Of a stretch of DNA of 64,000 nucleotides, positions 12,601 through 24,600 are shown piece after piece; positions within the stretch are counted from its first letter, which is position 1; the number at the start of each line of letters is the position of its first letter. The stretch is taken from contig NC_134097.1 of the NCBI RefSeq assembly GCF_000715075.1, positions 71,085,190 to 71,149,189 on the forward strand, given 5' to 3'. The notes under the pieces are model-generated. The model made no database searches, was not told the origin of the DNA, and saw only the letters and a list, made by a program, of their open reading frames with translations. The stretch is from Nicotiana tabacum. Lineage: Eukaryota; Streptophyta; Magnoliopsida; Solanales; Solanaceae. The position numbers and the translations under genes are program-made.

Positions 12601-15600
12601 ATGGAACATCGGATTTGATGCAATATGAAGGGCAACTTGATTATCACACACAAGTTCCATCTGGCTTATTTCACCAAATTTCAACTCCTTGAGCAACTGT
12701 TTGACCCAATGTAGCTCACATGTTGCCATAGCCATTGCTTGATGTTCTACTTTTGCACTAGATCGAATAACCACATTCTGTTTCTTGCTCTTCCAAGACA
12801 CTAAATTACCTCTTACTAAAACACGATATCCAAACGTAGAACGTCTATCAGAAGGTGATCCCGCCCTATCAGTATCTTAGTACCCAACTATCTGCTCACG
12901 GCCTCGATCCTCAAACAATAACCCTTTGCCTGGAGCTGACTTTACATAGCCAAAGAATGCCTGACTTACAACACTCACAGGAAAGAAAATGTCAAGTCTA
13001 GTCACTGTGAGGTTAATTTACCAACCAACCGCCTTTATCTCGCAGGATCGCTAAGCGGCTCCCCATGTCCTGGTAGAAGATTAGAATTCGGATCCATCGG
13101 AGTGTCAACAGATCTACGGCCTGTTATTCTTGTCTGCTCAAGAATGTCTAAGACATACTTCTGTTGTGAGATCACAATACCTGAGCTAGACTGAGCGACC
13201 TCAATACCCAGAAAATACTTTAATAGATCCTTAGTCTGAGAATGGCAAAAGAGATGTTGCTTCAATTTAGTAATACCATCATGATCACTGTAGTCTGTAG
13301 GTAATAACAATATCGTCAACATAAACCGCCACATAAACCACCAGATAAATACACATATTTGAAGCAGAATGCCGACAAAACATAGAGTGATTAGCTTCAC
13401 TATGAGTCATGTTAAACTCTTGGATAACTGTGATTAACTTTGGTAGATTGCATGATAGCTTCTTCTGCTCTATTTTTCCTCGAGTATGTTTTCAAATCAA
13501 GGCAATCCAAACGCCCAATTGTTTCCCCTTGAATTCTTTCTCCAATTTAACTTTTCCCTGTGACAATGTATCAAGAGGTCCAATAATGGAAATAGGTAGA
13601 ATCACCTTTTCCTCCCTACTGCCCTCCCTCGAAGAGGTGATGTGTTAATACTGAAATAGGGCTCAAATTCTCAAAAGGTAACATCCATGCTAACAAAAGA
13701 TCTCCTAGGGGGAGGATGATAACATTTGTTACCTTTCTGTGTCGGAGAATACCCCGTGAAAACACATTTTATAGCTCTAGGATCAAGTTTCCCAGGATTC
13801 CTAGTGTCGACAAAGCAAACACATCCACACACCTTCAGAGGAACAATATACTCATTCTTACTCTTTAAAACTTCCAAAGGACTTTGAAAATTGAGGGTTT
13901 TAAGTGGCATTCTATTGATAAGATAGGCAGCCACTGGAATAGCATCGCCCTGTAATGTTTTGATAGATGCATAGTGAACATAAAAGATCTTGCTACTTCT
14001 AACAAATGCCTATTTTTTCTTTCAGCGACTCAAATTTGTTTACTAGTGTAAGGACAACTAGTCTGATGGATTATCTCATTGGACTCCAAATTAGCATCAT
14101 ATCTTTTATCCATGTATTCGCTGCCATTGTCAGTTCTCAAGATTTTTATTTGGCATCAAACTGAGTATAAATCATCCTATGAAATGACTAAAAATAAGAG
14201 AAAACTTCACTTGTGTCTTTTAACAAATATACCCAAGTCATCCTAGTGCAGCAATTAATGAAAGTAACAAACTATCGGCTACCAGACCATATAAAAACAA
14301 TCTGAGTAGGACCCCATACATCAGAATGAATAGTCATAAATGGAGTTGTGCTTTTATTATCACTCAAGGGATAAGAGTTTCTATTATGCTTGGCATATTC
14401 ACATGCATCATATAACAAAGATTCAAATTGAGTCCTTCAAAACAAATCGGGATATAACTTCTTCAAAACAAAGAATGATGAGTATCCTAACCGTCTATGC
14501 TACTGTATTATTTCTTGGTTGACATCCTTACTTATCCCAAAAAAGGCTTGACCAGAGTCTTGAATTCCATCTAATATATACAAGTCATCGCTCAATCTAC
14601 CATTGTCAATCCTTTTCCTTGTTTGAAGATCCTGAAAAATACAATGATCGAGACAGAACTCGATTTCATAGTTTAGAGCTTTGGTGATGACACTAACAGA
14701 TAAATGATTGTCAGGGAACTTAGGGACATGGAGCACGAATGATAATTTAATATTAGGAGTACAAACGACAGAACCTGTTCCATAGGTAGGTGCTAAAGAA
14801 CCATTGGCTATTTTGATATTATCTCCTTTGAGACACAGAGAATAGTTTTGAATACCTTTAGAAGAGCCTGTTATGTATCTATTTGCACCAGAATCAACAA
14901 TACAAGAAAAGGTGAGCAGCAAAGGCCGTGCCTGATTGCACATAATTGGATGTGGCAACATTAGCAAAGTGAAGTTTGGCTAGGAGGCGGCTGAGAAGCT
15001 GAATTTCATTCGTAGACAAGATTTCTTCAAAAATTGTATCCTTAAATGTCTTCATATTTCTGCCCAATTAGAAAAAAATCTGAAGATAAGTGGTGAAAAA
15101 TAATCTATCTCGCCGGAAATCAAATCTGTCTTGACAGTACCTTAACTCCGGTGAACGAATAACTCAAAACTAGTAGGGATAGGTTTGGAATGTTCCAGCG
15201 GCCCTAATAGAAAAGAAAATTCCAAAAAAGAAAAAATTGACCAGAAGGGGTTTGTGTTGCGGACAACCACCAAGAGAGAAAACTCGCTCTTTGATAAAAC
15301 TGGAACTTTAGTGCTACGAGAGAGATAACTTACCTCAAAAAGGCAACAATGACTCTTATACTATGCAGATTTTGAGAAGAAGAAAAGGTTTCTTGTATTT
15401 CTGTGTGTGTTTACATCCCATGAGCAAGGGAATTTATACAAAGCTCTTAATGCTAATTAAGGAAATAAAATAAATCTACACAATCAGTCCAACTATCAAA
15501 TAAAAAAATGGCCGGCGACCAACCTTCATCTATGGCTGGTCAGCCATCAACAATCTTTGATCCATCAAATCCAGCAACAAATAACAACAACCAACCATTA

Positions 15601-18600
15601 GATTATAGCAGATTGTTGAAACCATCAACAATCAACAACCAGATGAACGAGAAAGCAGCATCAGTTGAGCCAATTCCTTTCAAACCAGCTACTTTCTTAC
15701 ATGGACAACCTTTTGTCAAGTTTACAGAATCAGAGGTGGATAGAATGAATATTATTGAAGGTCTACAGTATGCTGTGCTAGGTAAGTTCTCTTACGGATG
15801 GCCAGATCTCCAAGAATTGCGTCGATTAATCCCTGTACAATGTGGTATTAAATGTGATTGTAATATCGGATTTTTGAGAGACAAACATGTACTGATTCGT
15901 CTAACTTTGAGGGAGGATTTTCAGAAAATCAGTCAAAAAGCACCTACTATATTAAGGCAAAAGATGGTTATGAATACCAAATAAGACAGCTCATTTATGA
16001 TAAAAATTTCAAAGTTGGAGAAGAAACACCTATGGCGATGGCATGGATTTCATTTCCACATTTACTGCCCACGTACTTTGTGAAAGAATGTTTGTTTTCT
16101 CTAGCCTCTGCTGTTGGAAAACCACAACAATTGGATTTGGCAACCATAAACAAAACAAGGCCTAGTTGTGCTAGAGCGAAGGTACTTGTTGACCTACAAG
16201 CAGATTTGCCGAAGAGAGTGCGTATGGACATCGAGAATGAGGCTACTGGAGTTGCGAGAACTGAATGGGTGAAAATCCAGTATGACTTCATGCCAAAATA
16301 TTGCAAGGAATGCAAATTGCAGGGCCATGATATGATAGAGTGCTGGAGGCTATATCCAAATTTAATGGAACACAAATCAGACGAGAAACAGGGTACTGAT
16401 GAAGCTGTGGTTCAAGCCAATAAGGACTTTGTTTCTGAGAAACAGGGTAATTTGTCGAGTGGCAAAGTTGTGGGTAACGTGAATGGCAATGGAAAGGAAC
16501 AATGGAAAGAGGTGCGAGATAATCGCACTAATAAGGCTGTTACTCAGAAGAATGATCAAGAAACTACTGGAAAAGAAATAGTCCCAGTTAATCAAGATGA
16601 AAGGCAGCAGGTGCAGCTGGGAAACAAATTTGCATTGTTGGAACTTCAGGAAGAGGGACATGAGGATGCTAATATGCTGCAAAGGCAAACTCATATTGAT
16701 GATATGGCTGGTGTGGATCAGACTAAGGGGGGAGATAAGCTGGATAATAATAAGTTGATGCTAGTTGCAGAAGGTAAGGATCGAAGTCCAAGGCCTAGTT
16801 CTGTTCGTACTGGTAAAACACTAAATCCAGCAGCTCCAAGGTTCAATTCAACAACTGCTGGGAATGGGATATCACAAGAAGGTAATAAAGGCAGTGTGAG
16901 GAATGAGGCAGCTCTACATAAGGAATCCACATCAAAGTGGGTTAACAAGAATTTTGGACAACGTGTTACTACCAATCAATCGTGTCAAGAAATCCCGTCG
17001 CAAACAGTTGATACTAATGCAACAGGCGAGCTGAACAAATCTGATGAGAGAATAAAGCTGGGTACTAGAAAAGTATGGTGTGCTCAAACTGAGGAAGAGT
17101 CAGATGAAGGAGAGTTTGGGTTTGAAAGTGAAGAAGAAGGTCCAGTCGAGGATCAGGAGCAAGATGGACAAGAACAAAGTGTCAATAGAGTTCAAGGGCA
17201 GGGGAAGAAGTCAAGGGATACTGGAGATGAACATGACAATGTTGAACGTATGGAGGGTGAGGATATATCCAAAACAAGGAAAGAAAGCGATCACCACAAC
17301 GGTGTGAAGACAAATGGAACAAGGTTGCAAGAATTTACAACAACTAATCCGCCTGGGCAGCAACAGACCATGTCGAGTAGTACAACTGGTACTCTTCCAG
17401 TAATAAATCAGACTGGACAACAACAACAACAGTTGAATGCAACAGCTGAGCAGCAAATTCAATTTGCGAAAGAACTTCAACAAATTGTTACAACCACTCC
17501 AACTATATCTTTGGAGGATAGAAAGCTTCTGGACGCATTGGTAACTTCTAAGCCTCTTAATTTGTTAACTCCATCTCAAGTTTACAGCACTGGACAGCCG
17601 AGCAAGGTTAGAAATAATGTGCAAAGGGTTCAACAACATCAAGACAAGACAGTCATGACAAAGGCACAAGATGCAAATGTACTGATGACTCAAAACACTA
17701 CCCAAAACCTGCCAAATACAGTAAACTTTGGAAGGGACATTTATGAAGAAGGAGAGGAAGATGAAATGTTGCAAGAATGTCGTGGACATGCAGTAATACA
17801 AGGTGATTTATCACCAATGCATAGCGGCAAAGGTAAGAAGACTCATACAAGGGAAAATAGTTGGGACGAGAAGGTTAGTGATTTTTTAAATGTTAGGCGA
17901 CCTCCAATGAGAGTTGCCAAACAAAAGAAGGCTTCCCCAACTACATCAACGAGGTCCAACCGTTCAAAAAAGAAATGATGATTTTTGAATACATTTTGAA
18001 CACGGGTGAGGAAAACAACAAAGAATTACAAATTGAAGATTTTACAAGTTTGGAAAAGAAGGGACAAGATTTTAATTCCTACTACATTCTATTTTATCAT
18101 TTTATAAGTATTATCATTTGTAATATCATCACAGAGTATGTTATAAACTCTGTGATGATCATTGAATATTTGGTACTCTCCAGTTCTTATTTTTTACATG
18201 CTTGTTAGTAGGTGAGGCCTTTTCTTTGCCTCAATAGGATTAGTAAGGTAAGGTTTAACCCGGTTAGTGTTGCCTTGGTCCTATGCCTTTGGAAAATATC
18301 CACACGGCTATGAGATTATACGCCCTCGTGAGACTTTGCCAGCAGCTACCCCATGAATCCTCTACATGAGGCTGCCATCATAAGGCATTGTGAGGCGCAA
18401 AGGAGTGATTATATAGCCAAGACACATGGGTAACAATACAGGTGCTATTGCACCCCTTATTTGTACTCTTCCTAATTGTTGTATTTTTCTTTTCTTTTAT
18501 TAATAAAAAACTAGCCCTAGGCACTTGCCTAGCGGATTGCCAAAAAGAAAAAAAAAACTATCAAATAAAATCAAATCTCCTAAATATAATCAAATCTCCT

Positions 18601-21600
18601 GAAGTCATGCTAATCAACAATCTCCTAAATATAATTAAATCTCGTGAAATCATGCTAATCAACAGAATCATAGGTGAAGGGAAGTTTCCATTAGTTCAAA
18701 CACCAACACATTCTTATGCATTTGATTGATCCTATAGATGTTGAAAATTTGGTAGGCAATATAGAATTGTTGGCTTCCACAATTCCTGTCCAAAGGCGAT
18801 TCGTGTACAACTGAATCATGTTGGGTTGCTCTTGTTTGTTGAGTTTCATTTTTTTTTACATCTTCTTTGGTATTCTTTCATAGTCTCTGAATTGTCTCTG
18901 ATTTTTTGTTGTGATATTGTGCTATCATTCAGAAGGTGACTATGATAATATGATTTTTATCTCAGTTACTATCTAGTGAAATGGGTCCTACGGTTTCATT
19001 CAACATGAAAAGACCAGATGGAACATGGTATGGATATCGTGAGGTGGAAAAATTGGCAACTTTAGCAGGAATTCAACTGCGGGTAAGAGTTCAAAGGCCA
19101 TATTGTCTATGAAGTATGTCTTTTATTCTGTTACACTTGGGGATGATATGGTTGCTACTTTATACTCTTGAAACATATCCTCAGAGCAGCTTGATACTGC
19201 TGTTTCTGGTCAATGTCTTACTTTCATTTGTTACCTTTTGTCCATGTCAAGGAGGACGACATTACATCCAAGAGGTGCCTTTTATGATTTATTATTCGTC
19301 TTCACATGTATCTGAATTCTTGATGTGCTTTTGCTTTGTGAAGTTTGCTAGTTAAACTTCTGTTAGTTTGTTATTTGCTAGTTTGGTCCTTCAGATGTAT
19401 GCGTCACTTACTCTTTTAATCGCCTTCACCACTGTTAGATGTGTGAACTGCTACATTTAGGGTTGTTTTTCAGTGCTCAGTTATTGCCCTCCACAATACC
19501 TGCAATCTTTTATACTTTTTGGAATGAGCAGATAATCTCAACATGTAGTGGTAACTTTTGACTATGGAAGGCCAAATAAGGGATGACTTGCATCCATACT
19601 AACATGATGAGGTTGCTGTGTCTTTGTTACGTTCAAGCTCTTGTCAGAGAAATACTGTGTTATTTGCCGTTAATGAAACGATAATTTCAGATTTCTTTTG
19701 TACATTTGGTTATCTTCTCTAAGCTTTTTGATGTTACTCCTCTTCCCAATTAAGGTTACCCAGCTTTGGCCTGAGAAGTGTTTAAGAGTAAAGTTTATAT
19801 GACACAACTTTGGTCGAGAAGTGTCTAAAACAAGAGGTTGAATGTGAAAAATGGAGTAGGTCGGTGAAAAATGTAAGCTCAAGTTTGAAATAATAGAAAG
19901 TAATAACAAATCTTCTTTAGCTGGAATTGTCAAAGAAATGGGTAAATTATTTGAGAATGCCCATAAAGAATTGTCTATCTTAAAGGGATGGAGGATTATA
20001 CATCACAACTGGTGAAATTGGTAACTGTATACAACAACAACATACCCAATAATATCCCACAAATTGGTAGTTGTATATCTCAGATATTTAATACTGTTAT
20101 ATGATATGAGTAAACTCTTGCTTCTTTTTCCTTGTATTTTGTAGACAGGATGTTTTTGCAATCCTGGTGCTTGTGCTAAATATCTTGGTTTGTCACACTT
20201 GGATCTTCTTTCAAACATTGAGGTACATGTTTCCTTTCCCCAATTTTATTTGTTGTATGGCTTTTGTTGCATGCAGAAAGTGACCACCAAAGGCAACAAA
20301 TTCAATTATGATTTCATTTAGGCTGGGCATGTGTGCTGGGATGATCGTGATATGTTACATGGAAAACCAACTGGAGCTATCAGAGTATCTTTTGGGTACA
20401 TGTCAACATTTGAAGATGTTATGGTAAGGGGCCCCACCACTCCCAACTCACCTCAAAATGAAAGGTGGTTCTATATATATTTTTTATTTTATTTTTTGCA
20501 GTAGGATGTTGTTTCCTTGTATGGTCTTGGGTAATGCTCACTTCACGAGCTAGATTTGAAGGTTGAGTTCGGCCTAAGATCTATTTTCTGAAAATGGTAT
20601 CGAAGCCTCTAAGGTTTTGGTAGACTCAAATAGCTTCCTCCACTGGAGAGTGGTGCCAGCTTTTTCTTCTTCCTTTCGGTGTTTGGTGCCACTTCTCTCT
20701 TTGGCTGTTCTGGTGCCACTATCTCTCCTGCAACCAGCGCTGCTCTTTTCTACATCTAGTGGTGCCCTCTTTTATGAATTTCTTGTCATTGTTCTACCAA
20801 TTCAGGGTAAGCTGATAGTGTCTTAGAGATATGCAATACCGCGTCTCTTTTCGGTGATTGAGAATAGATTTTTATCCATGTAGTGCAAGAAACACCTTTT
20901 CCTGTGCAGTTATTCACGACCTTTTGTGGGGAAGATTTCAAATACCACTTTTCCTTTTATTGATTGTGCACTATTCCAGCGAGATTTCGACGTCAACTTT
21001 TATGTTACAACATAAGTAAACTCAAGTTGGTTTTACTACTTTGAGTTGAAGGTGCTTTCTTAGATGTGTCTAGATTCATAGATGTCTAGACTTATTGTAC
21101 CTGAAGATTTGAATAAGAAAAATCTTGTAAAATATGAAAGATGATATATTTTGTTATGAAATAGTTTCTTACCTTATTAGCATAGAAATAGATTACCTAT
21201 CTAATTGTACATAATGTAAGACCTCCTATACAAGGAGCATATCTTGTATATTGTTGCTTAGTCAAGTCAATGAGAAGTTTTTCCTATTTGAACATGACAT
21301 CAAAGCCAGACAATTCCTATTCTTGGTTGACCCCTACACATATAAACATCATTATTAAGCTCTAGTCGCAAATATTCACATTAAAGTTAACACTACGAGG
21401 CATAATGCAAGGCAAATTACATGCAAAAACATGGATTTTAGCCAAACATCACTTAGTCAAGTCAATGAGAAGTTTTTCCTATTTGAACATGACATCAAAG
21501 CCAGACAATCCCTATTCTTGGTTTGCCCAACCCACTGTTATATTCTACACGCTCCAGCTGTCCGTCCTGGGCATGCAGGTAAGGGGAGGGCAAGGGTGTT

Positions 21601-24600
21601 AGAATGTCCGACATTAGTTACTTAACCAAAAAAAATAAAGGTCCCCCATTAGTTGAGGAAATGTGCTCTTATCTTCTTGTATGGTTGTGGGCAATCCTCA
21701 CTTCATAAGCTAATTGAGTTAGGCCCAACATCTGTTTCCTCAAGAGAGAGAGTAAGGCTAAGAAATAGCTTAATGGTCACAAAGAACAAGGGACAACTTC
21801 CGGGATTTTTATTTTCAATCAGCTATTAGAGGGGCAAGCTGAAAATCGAAAGGGATAAAGGACTACAACAAGATGAACTTTTTAGCTCTTCAAGTTTCTG
21901 TCTGAAGAAAGAGCAACTTCTGGTCAAGAACTAGAGCAATCATTTGGATAGCTTGACTATATTGTTGTACTCCAACCCCATGGTTCCCATCACCACAAAG
22001 TATGGTCAAGAAAAAGCTAAATTGTTGAAAAACGGAAAATGGTTATGTCCTTTTCTTTTATTTTTAATATTTTTTTAATTTTTATAATTCCCTGTTCTGT
22101 TGTTTTGTTCTAGATATTGCTAGGTAGAAGTTTCAATTTCTATGAAGTTTCTGGTCATTGCCTCAATGGTTGATTGAGGAACTACTCTCTGCTCTGGATG
22201 TTCCTTTGGAAGCTAGTCTTTTCCCCTCCCTCATTTTCTTGCACTTGTCTTTGCAGAAGTTTGTCAACTTCGTGGAAAATAATTTTGTAATATTATCATC
22301 TAATTGGTCTGCGTTTCATCTAAGCTCCATCTCTCCACCAGTTGAAGGTTAATTTTTTTCACCCTTCTACTATTCGGCATGCATTAAATATATATGTTGA
22401 TTTGGCTTCTTGTAGACCAGAAGTTGATTTAAGTGTGGTAGTTTGTCATTTTAATACCATAAAAGATAGTGTTTGGACTTGTTTTGTGAACCTATCCATG
22501 TCATTGACCAATTGCAGGAATTGGAAAAGCCGCTGCACGGCATTTCCTCACATCTATTACTGTCTATCCAATAAAGTCCTGCGCAGGATTTAGTGCGAAT
22601 CAGTGGCCTCTAACATCTACTGGTAGCTATCTACTGTATCTCATTGGATAATTGAGTTTGTTAATAATCATGCTATTACATGTGGATTTATCAAAGTTAG
22701 ATTTTGTCCGTATTAATTGCACATAGGAAATGTGCTCCTCCACATTTTCTTTAGAATATAAGTAATTTTGAATTTCATTGTGGCCTCCTCCACATTTTCT
22801 TTAGAATATAAGTAATTTTGAATTTCATTATGTTATTCTTACATAGTTATCCTTGTTTCTTTCACTATGAAATGCAGGGTTATTGTATGATCGTGAATGG
22901 ATTCTCAAGAGCACAACTGGTGAAATTCTTACCCAAAAGAAGGTAGAATACTTTATAAGTCACAGCATGTGTATTGATGCCTGTTATCCATGTGCAAAAC
23001 CATGGTTAAAATACCCTCCTCCACCTATTATAACTGGATTTAGGAAAGTGGAATTGTTGACTATCATTTGATTTACCCATCCTTCAAAATGTTGTGGTCT
23101 TAACCTTGTTAATCCTCTAGACAAGCCTGACAAATAATGACTCTTTTTCACAAAGTAACATGTTACTTCTTAACTTGGGTTGCGTGCATTAGAATTGACA
23201 GGGTGCGGATGGTCTGTAGGTTTTTTTCGAACCTCCCTATTGAATTTGTTTATTTTGTCTATTTCTTCTAATTTGACTTATTCACAGTTCATAAAGTGTC
23301 AACTCCCTTGAATAACTCCTTGTTCTCTCTGAATGTCAAAATCCTACTTGCTCCCATGTTTCACTACTAACTTTTAAGTGTCTTGATTTCTCCACTCCAT
23401 TTTTTAGCCAAAAAAAGGACAGTCCGGTGCACGAAGCATCCGCATTCACGCAGGGTCCGGGAAAGGGCCGCGCCCCAAGGGGTGTGATGTAGGCAGCCTA
23501 CCCTGATGCAAACAACAATGTCTGATTCCATGGCTCGAACCTGTGACCTATAGGTCACATGGAGACAACTTTACCATTGCTCCAGGGCTCCCCTTCATCC
23601 ATTTTTTAGCTAGTCAGCTCTAATTTGTTATCTTGTTTTATTTTTCTTGAAAACATTTCAAAATATAATTTATCTTTAGTTTTTAGCAATCTATATTCAA
23701 CTTGAATAATTTGTAAGTGTCCATGCTCTCGATTGTGCTATGATCTCTACTTTAATATTTAAACACTTAATTTTGTAAGAGAAGCAAGTAACTACTGTAA
23801 GCTTGTATACTAGAATCAAAGATAATGAATGATTAGTCAATGTTTATTGACTATTGCATCTTAACTATTATCCCTGATACAGGGTTGATTTCTTCTGCAT
23901 CAACATCTAAGACAGGTGTATTTGCATTCTAGGTTCCAGAAATGTGCTATATTACCACGCTGATTGATCTCAATTTGGGAAAACTGTTTTTAGAGTCACC
24001 TCGTTGCAAGGAGAAATTGCAGATTGAACTCAAATCAAACTCACTTGCCACTGGAAGAGATGAAATGGATATCCAGAATCATAGGTTTGAGCTTCATCTT
24101 CACTTTTGCCTTATGTTATTTAAGGCTTGATAAACAAGCTTGTTACCTCTTGGTATCATTTAAGTAGTTTAGACAGAAATCACGTGAATCAGTTTTTAGA
24201 GCTTTATAACTCAACAGGGAGATTCCTATAGCAGTCAAAGAAATTTCAACAAGCCTTATGTACGTAGGTATACAACTACATAGATACAACTTTATGCTTT
24301 TTAATAATCGTGGTGTCCAAGCTAGCTTGCGCGTACCTCGACTAATTCTACTGGTACCTGTTACCTCCCACCAGTACAAGTGCTTCCTACCCGCATAGGT
24401 ATTGGGTAACTCTATAAGTCCATAACCAAAATAGGGTCATCGAAAATTTGCAAAAGAACCGAAATAGAGTGTAAAAAAAGGAACCAAATTAGGTATAGCG
24501 CATGGTATGCATACGCTCTATGTATTTGAGCTAATGTCCCGAGTTAATGGTGGCCGTGGCTTGATTCTTTTATAAAAAATTATTATATAGCGCATTAGGA

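Larger units (their letters stand above)
12267..15490 (-). mobile_element. Decayed Ty1/copia retrotransposon in intron 11, minus strand
   Basis: Read on the minus strand, the order is protease (14967-14500), integrase C-terminal part (13934-13671), reverse transcriptase second half (13400-13035), RNase H (12801-12544), polypurine tract gcttgagggggag (12418-12406) and LTR (12405-12267). That is copia order. The LTR is 139 bp, from tgttacatag to tttctcaca. The RT first half and much of the integrase are missing and there are stops. The 5' LTR is not recognisable; sequence from 14970 to 15490 looks like leader, and the right border is uncertain. The family also occurs at 28998-30111 and 34028-36540. 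Confidence 0.85.
6631..20423 (+). other. Region encoding the NifS-like cysteine desulfurase domain (exons 1-14)
   Basis: Exons 1-14 encode residues 1-483. This class-V aminotransferase fold binds pyridoxal phosphate. Visible landmarks are [11 protein letters not shown] (from exon 2), [14 protein letters not shown] (exon 4), and FSFYK at the end of exon 7, whose lysine is residue 274 and fits the PLP Schiff-base lysine. Next come [15 protein letters not shown] (exon 8) and [15 protein letters not shown] (exon 13). In exon 13, Cys426 and Cys428 lie in the loop that carries the persulfide in this family. The match of landmarks to the tomato and Arabidopsis family pattern is from memory, not from an alignment. 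Confidence 0.9.

Noticed and set aside
16377..17801. Minus-strand frames opposite the LINE ORF1
   Set aside because: They are shadows of the long sense frame, with no recognisable domain.
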